DNA from: Tuctoria greenei
Lineage: Eukaryota; Streptophyta; Magnoliopsida; Poales; Poaceae
Assembly (NCBI GenBank): GCA_036927565.1
Contig: JAYESD010000001.1
Coordinates: forward strand, 281,305,560-281,369,559
Length of the DNA stretch: 64,000 bases
Reading direction: 5' to 3'
A model generated the notes under the pieces. It was given only the letters and a program-made list of their open reading frames with translations, did no database searches and was not told the DNA's origin. Made by a program: the position numbers and the translations under genes. Every line of letters begins with the position of its first letter. Within the stretch, counting starts at the first letter, position 1. Below are positions 61,461-64,000 of the stretch, one piece after another.

Positions 61461-63917
61461 TTACATAACTCGAATGGTAACTCTCGAACTAAGAGTCGAT
61501 GACTTACTCCCTTTTCTACTCAAAGCATTGGCCACTACATTGGCTTTTCCCGGATGATAGTTGATCCCCAAATCATAATCTTTGATGAGCTCTAACCATC
61601 TTCGTTGCCTCAAGTTCAGATCCGTTTGTGTGAAAATATACTTCAAACTCTTATGATCCGTGCAAATTTCACACCTATGTCCAAGAATATAGTGTCTCCA
61701 AATCTTCAATGCATGTACCACAGCTGCAAGTTCTAAATCATGTGTTGGGTAATTCTGCTCATGTTTCTTCAATTGTCTTGACGCATAGGCGACCACTTGA
61801 CCTTCTTGCATCAATACACACCCAAGTCCTTGTCTCGATGCATCACAATAGATGTCGAAACTCTTGCTTACATCCGGCAATACCAAAACTGGGGCTGTTG
61901 TCAACCTTTTCTTCAACCCCTCAAAACTATTATGACAAGCTTGAGTCCATCGGAATGCCTTCCCCTTCATTAGCAATTCCGTCATAGGCTTGGCTATTTT
62001 GGAGAAGTCCTTGATGAATCGACGGTAATATCCAGCCATTCCAAGAAAACTCCCTATTTCCTTGACGTTCTGTGGCGGTTCCCACTTAAGCACATCTCTC
62101 ACCTTCCCTGGGTCAACTAATACTCCTCCTCCGGAAATAATGTGGCCTAAGAAAGAAACTTCCCGTAACCAGAATTGACATTTACTGAACTTGGCATACA
62201 ATTGGTGTTCTCGTAGCTTCTGCAATGTAAGCCCCAAGTGTTCCTTATGTTCCTTCTCATCCTTCGAGTAGATCATAATATCATCAATAAACACCACAAC
62301 AAATCTATCCAAGTACTCCATGAAGACCTTATTCATGAGGTACATAAAGTAGGCAGGCGCATTTGTCAATCCAAAAGACATCACGGTGTACTCATAAGAT
62401 CCATACCGTGTCCTAAAAGCTGTCTTGGGTATGTCCGATGGTCTGATCTTCATTTGAAAGTATCCCGACCTCAAATCAATCTTGGAAAACACACAGGCGC
62501 CTTTCATCTGATCAAACAAATCCTCTATACGGGGCAAGGTGTAATTGTTCTTGATTGCTACCTCATTGAGAGCTCGGTAATCCACGCACATCCTTTGGGA
62601 TCCATCCTTCTTGTCCACAAATAGAACGGGTGCTCCCCAAGGTGAAGAGATTTGGCGAATAAAACCCTTCTCTAATTGCTCTTGAATTTGCTTCTTGAGC
62701 TCCGCTAATTCCATATGAGGCATCCTATACGGCCTCTTAGCTATAGGTGCAGTTCCAGGTATTAAATCAATAACAAACTCAATCTCTCGATCGGGTGGCA
62801 TACCTGGCAACTCATCTGGAAACACATCCAAAAATTCACACACTACCGGAATCTCCTCAATTGCGGCACCGTCCATATGATTCAGCTCCAATTGCTTCGG
62901 TGCAGCTTGAGATGCTTCAAATTCTACGATGATCCCTTCCTCATTAGTCAACTTCACCGTCTTTGTGGCACACTCAATAACTCCATTGTGCTTCCTCAAC
63001 CAGTCCATACCAAATATAATGTCCAATCCTTGAGAATCCAAAACTATAAGGTTGGCGGAGAAGTCTACCCCCCTTATTCTAAGGCTTACTTTTGGACATG
63101 CTATATTTGTCCTCATCTCTCCTCCAGGAGACTTAACCAACAGAGTAAACTTCATATGAGAGATAGGCAAACTATACTTGGCAACATACTTTGATGCAAT
63201 AAATGAATGCGATGCTCCAGAATCAAATAACATAGTCGCGGGGTTGGAGTTGGCGAGAAACATACCAATGACCACGTCATCCGCTTGTTGAGCATCCTCC
63301 GTAGAGACATGGTTCACGTTGCCACGAGCAAAATTCTGTTGTCCACGACTTCCTTGTGGTTGTCCTCCATTAGGTCTTGGGTTTTGCCTCGGTGCATTGC
63401 TTCCTTGACCAAGGCCCGACTTAGGACATTGATGCGCAAAGTGTCCAGCTTCTCCACAAGTATAACACTTCCTAACTCCACCAGAATTATTGGGACGAGT
63501 TTGGTTTTGAACATTAGCTCCAGGAAAATCAGCACGAGGTGCATAAGGCATCGGAGGCCTAGGTGCTTGCATAACAGGGCGCTGCTGCACAAACTGAGTT
63601 GGGCATGGTGCATAACTAGGGCGCTGAGCAGGAATAGAGGAACTGTAATGAGGCGCATTGGGTGGTGCAAGGCGAGGGCGCACATTACTTCCTTGTTGCT
63701 GTCCTTGATACGGCGCCTTCCTCTTGATTTCTTGCTCCATATCACGGATCTTGTTCTCAACCACAATTGCTTTGTCCAAAAGTTTCTGAAAATTGGCATA
63801 ATCGCAGTTGAGCAATTGCACTTGGATCTCATTGTTCAAGCCCGTCATGAACAAGTATTGCTTCCGGCTGTCCCGACTAACATCCTCAGGCGGATACCTT
63901 GAGAGTTGAGTGAATTA
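61461..63917 (-). CDS. Chromovirus gag C-terminus, protease, RT and RNase H
   Basis: Open for 797 codons from 63854. Gag end: NNEIQVQLLNCDYANFQKLL, a Pro/Gln-rich stretch, and zinc knuckle CYTCGEAGHFAHQC (about 63424-63470). Protease: MLFDSGASHSFIA with the catalytic DSG. RT: KKDGSQRMCVDYRALN, FSKIDLRSGYFQM, MSFGLTNAPAYFM and the catalytic FIDD at 62280-62291. RNase H: YCDASRQGLGCVLMQ, THDLELAAVVHAL and TDHKSLKYIFTQ, ending GKANVVANALSRK. It stops at 61461 after a frameshift following ALSRKG. Upstream it is cut by TAA at 63915-63917. Confidence 0.95.
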
Positions 63918-64000
63918 ATTGAGATATTCACTCACGCTTGATCTTCCTTGCCTTAAATTCTCAAATTCTTGCCTCTTCAAGATCATAACTTCCTCGGGCA
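63918..64000 (-). pseudogene. Chromovirus gag, part upstream of the TAA stop (runs off the window)
   Basis: In the same frame as the downstream ORF it reads EEVMILKRQEFENLRQGRSS and SVSEYLN before TAA at 63915-63917; the reading then continues FTQLSRYPPEDVS. This is the retrotransposon gag core. One nonsense change, probably of an Lys or Glu codon, separates it from the rest. Confidence 0.88.

Larger units (their letters stand above)
57025..64000 (-). mobile_element. Tekay-type chromovirus (Ty3-gypsy), minus strand, incomplete at window edge
   Basis: The 3' LTR lies on the left and the coding region reads leftward. Order is gag, protease, RT, RNase H, integrase, chromodomain. The chromodomain after integrase, the long LTR with TGTAACACCC start and the AAGGGGGGTAGG tract identify a Tekay/Del-type chromovirus. 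Only one frameshift and one gag stop are visible. The 5' LTR and gag start lie beyond 64000. Confidence 0.94.

Overview
The window is plant nuclear DNA, most likely from a grass (Poaceae). It consists almost entirely of nested transposable elements. I found no cellular gene that I can name, no rRNA or tRNA gene and no CRISPR-like array. The grass assignment rests on element types: SIRE/Maximus-type copia elements with LTRs of 1.65-1.9 kb, Tekay-type chromovirus LTRs about 3 kb long, an Athila-like gypsy element, Tat/Retand-like gypsy elements with a second RNase H and an antisense ORF, and an En/Spm (CACTA) transposon. I cannot name the species.

Layout. (1) 1-13679 is a Tekay-like LTR retrotransposon with no coding region. 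It has the 3' part of a 5' LTR (1-84 plus 8182-8849), an internal region of about 1.37 kb and a full 3464-bp LTR (10216-13679). Its 5' LTR is split by a minus-strand SIRE-type copia element (85-8181) with a CACAC target-site duplication. (2) 13680-15832 holds an unidentified gene-like fragment, AT-rich repeat DNA and a 100-N assembly gap. (3) 15833-56895 is a degenerate head-to-tail series of Tat/Retand-like gypsy sequence: LTR-gag, then LTR-gag-pol-antisense ORF-LTR, then a protease/RT fragment. Three elements interrupt it: an Athila-like gypsy (16197-24904, duplication GTTAC), a CACTA transposon inside the reverse transcriptase (30565-34992, duplication TAG), and a second SIRE-type copia (38376-50043, duplication ATAGT). 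(4) 57025-64000 is the 3' part of a minus-strand Tekay-type chromovirus: LTR, integrase with chromodomain, then RNase H, RT, protease and gag running off the window edge.

Relative ages by eye. The two LTRs of the second copia differ at about 28 of 1654 positions with no indels (about 1.7%). The first copia's LTR overlap differs by about 3%, and the Athila LTRs by about 5%. The Tat/Retand host is far more decayed. Every autonomous coding region carries at least one stop or frameshift, so nothing here looks fully functional. The 3549-bp pol frame of the second copia and the two chromovirus frames are close to intact.

The most unusual signal is regulatory. In four unrelated element families the LTR U3, upstream of the TATA box, carries dense short-word arrays. 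Two of them, a copia and a chromovirus, share the same 12-bp palindrome CGGACTAGTCCG and its CGGACAAGTCCG variant. A third carries CCGGAGCT words, and a fourth carries tandem units of about 55 bp, each with a CCACGTGT G-box/ABRE-like core.
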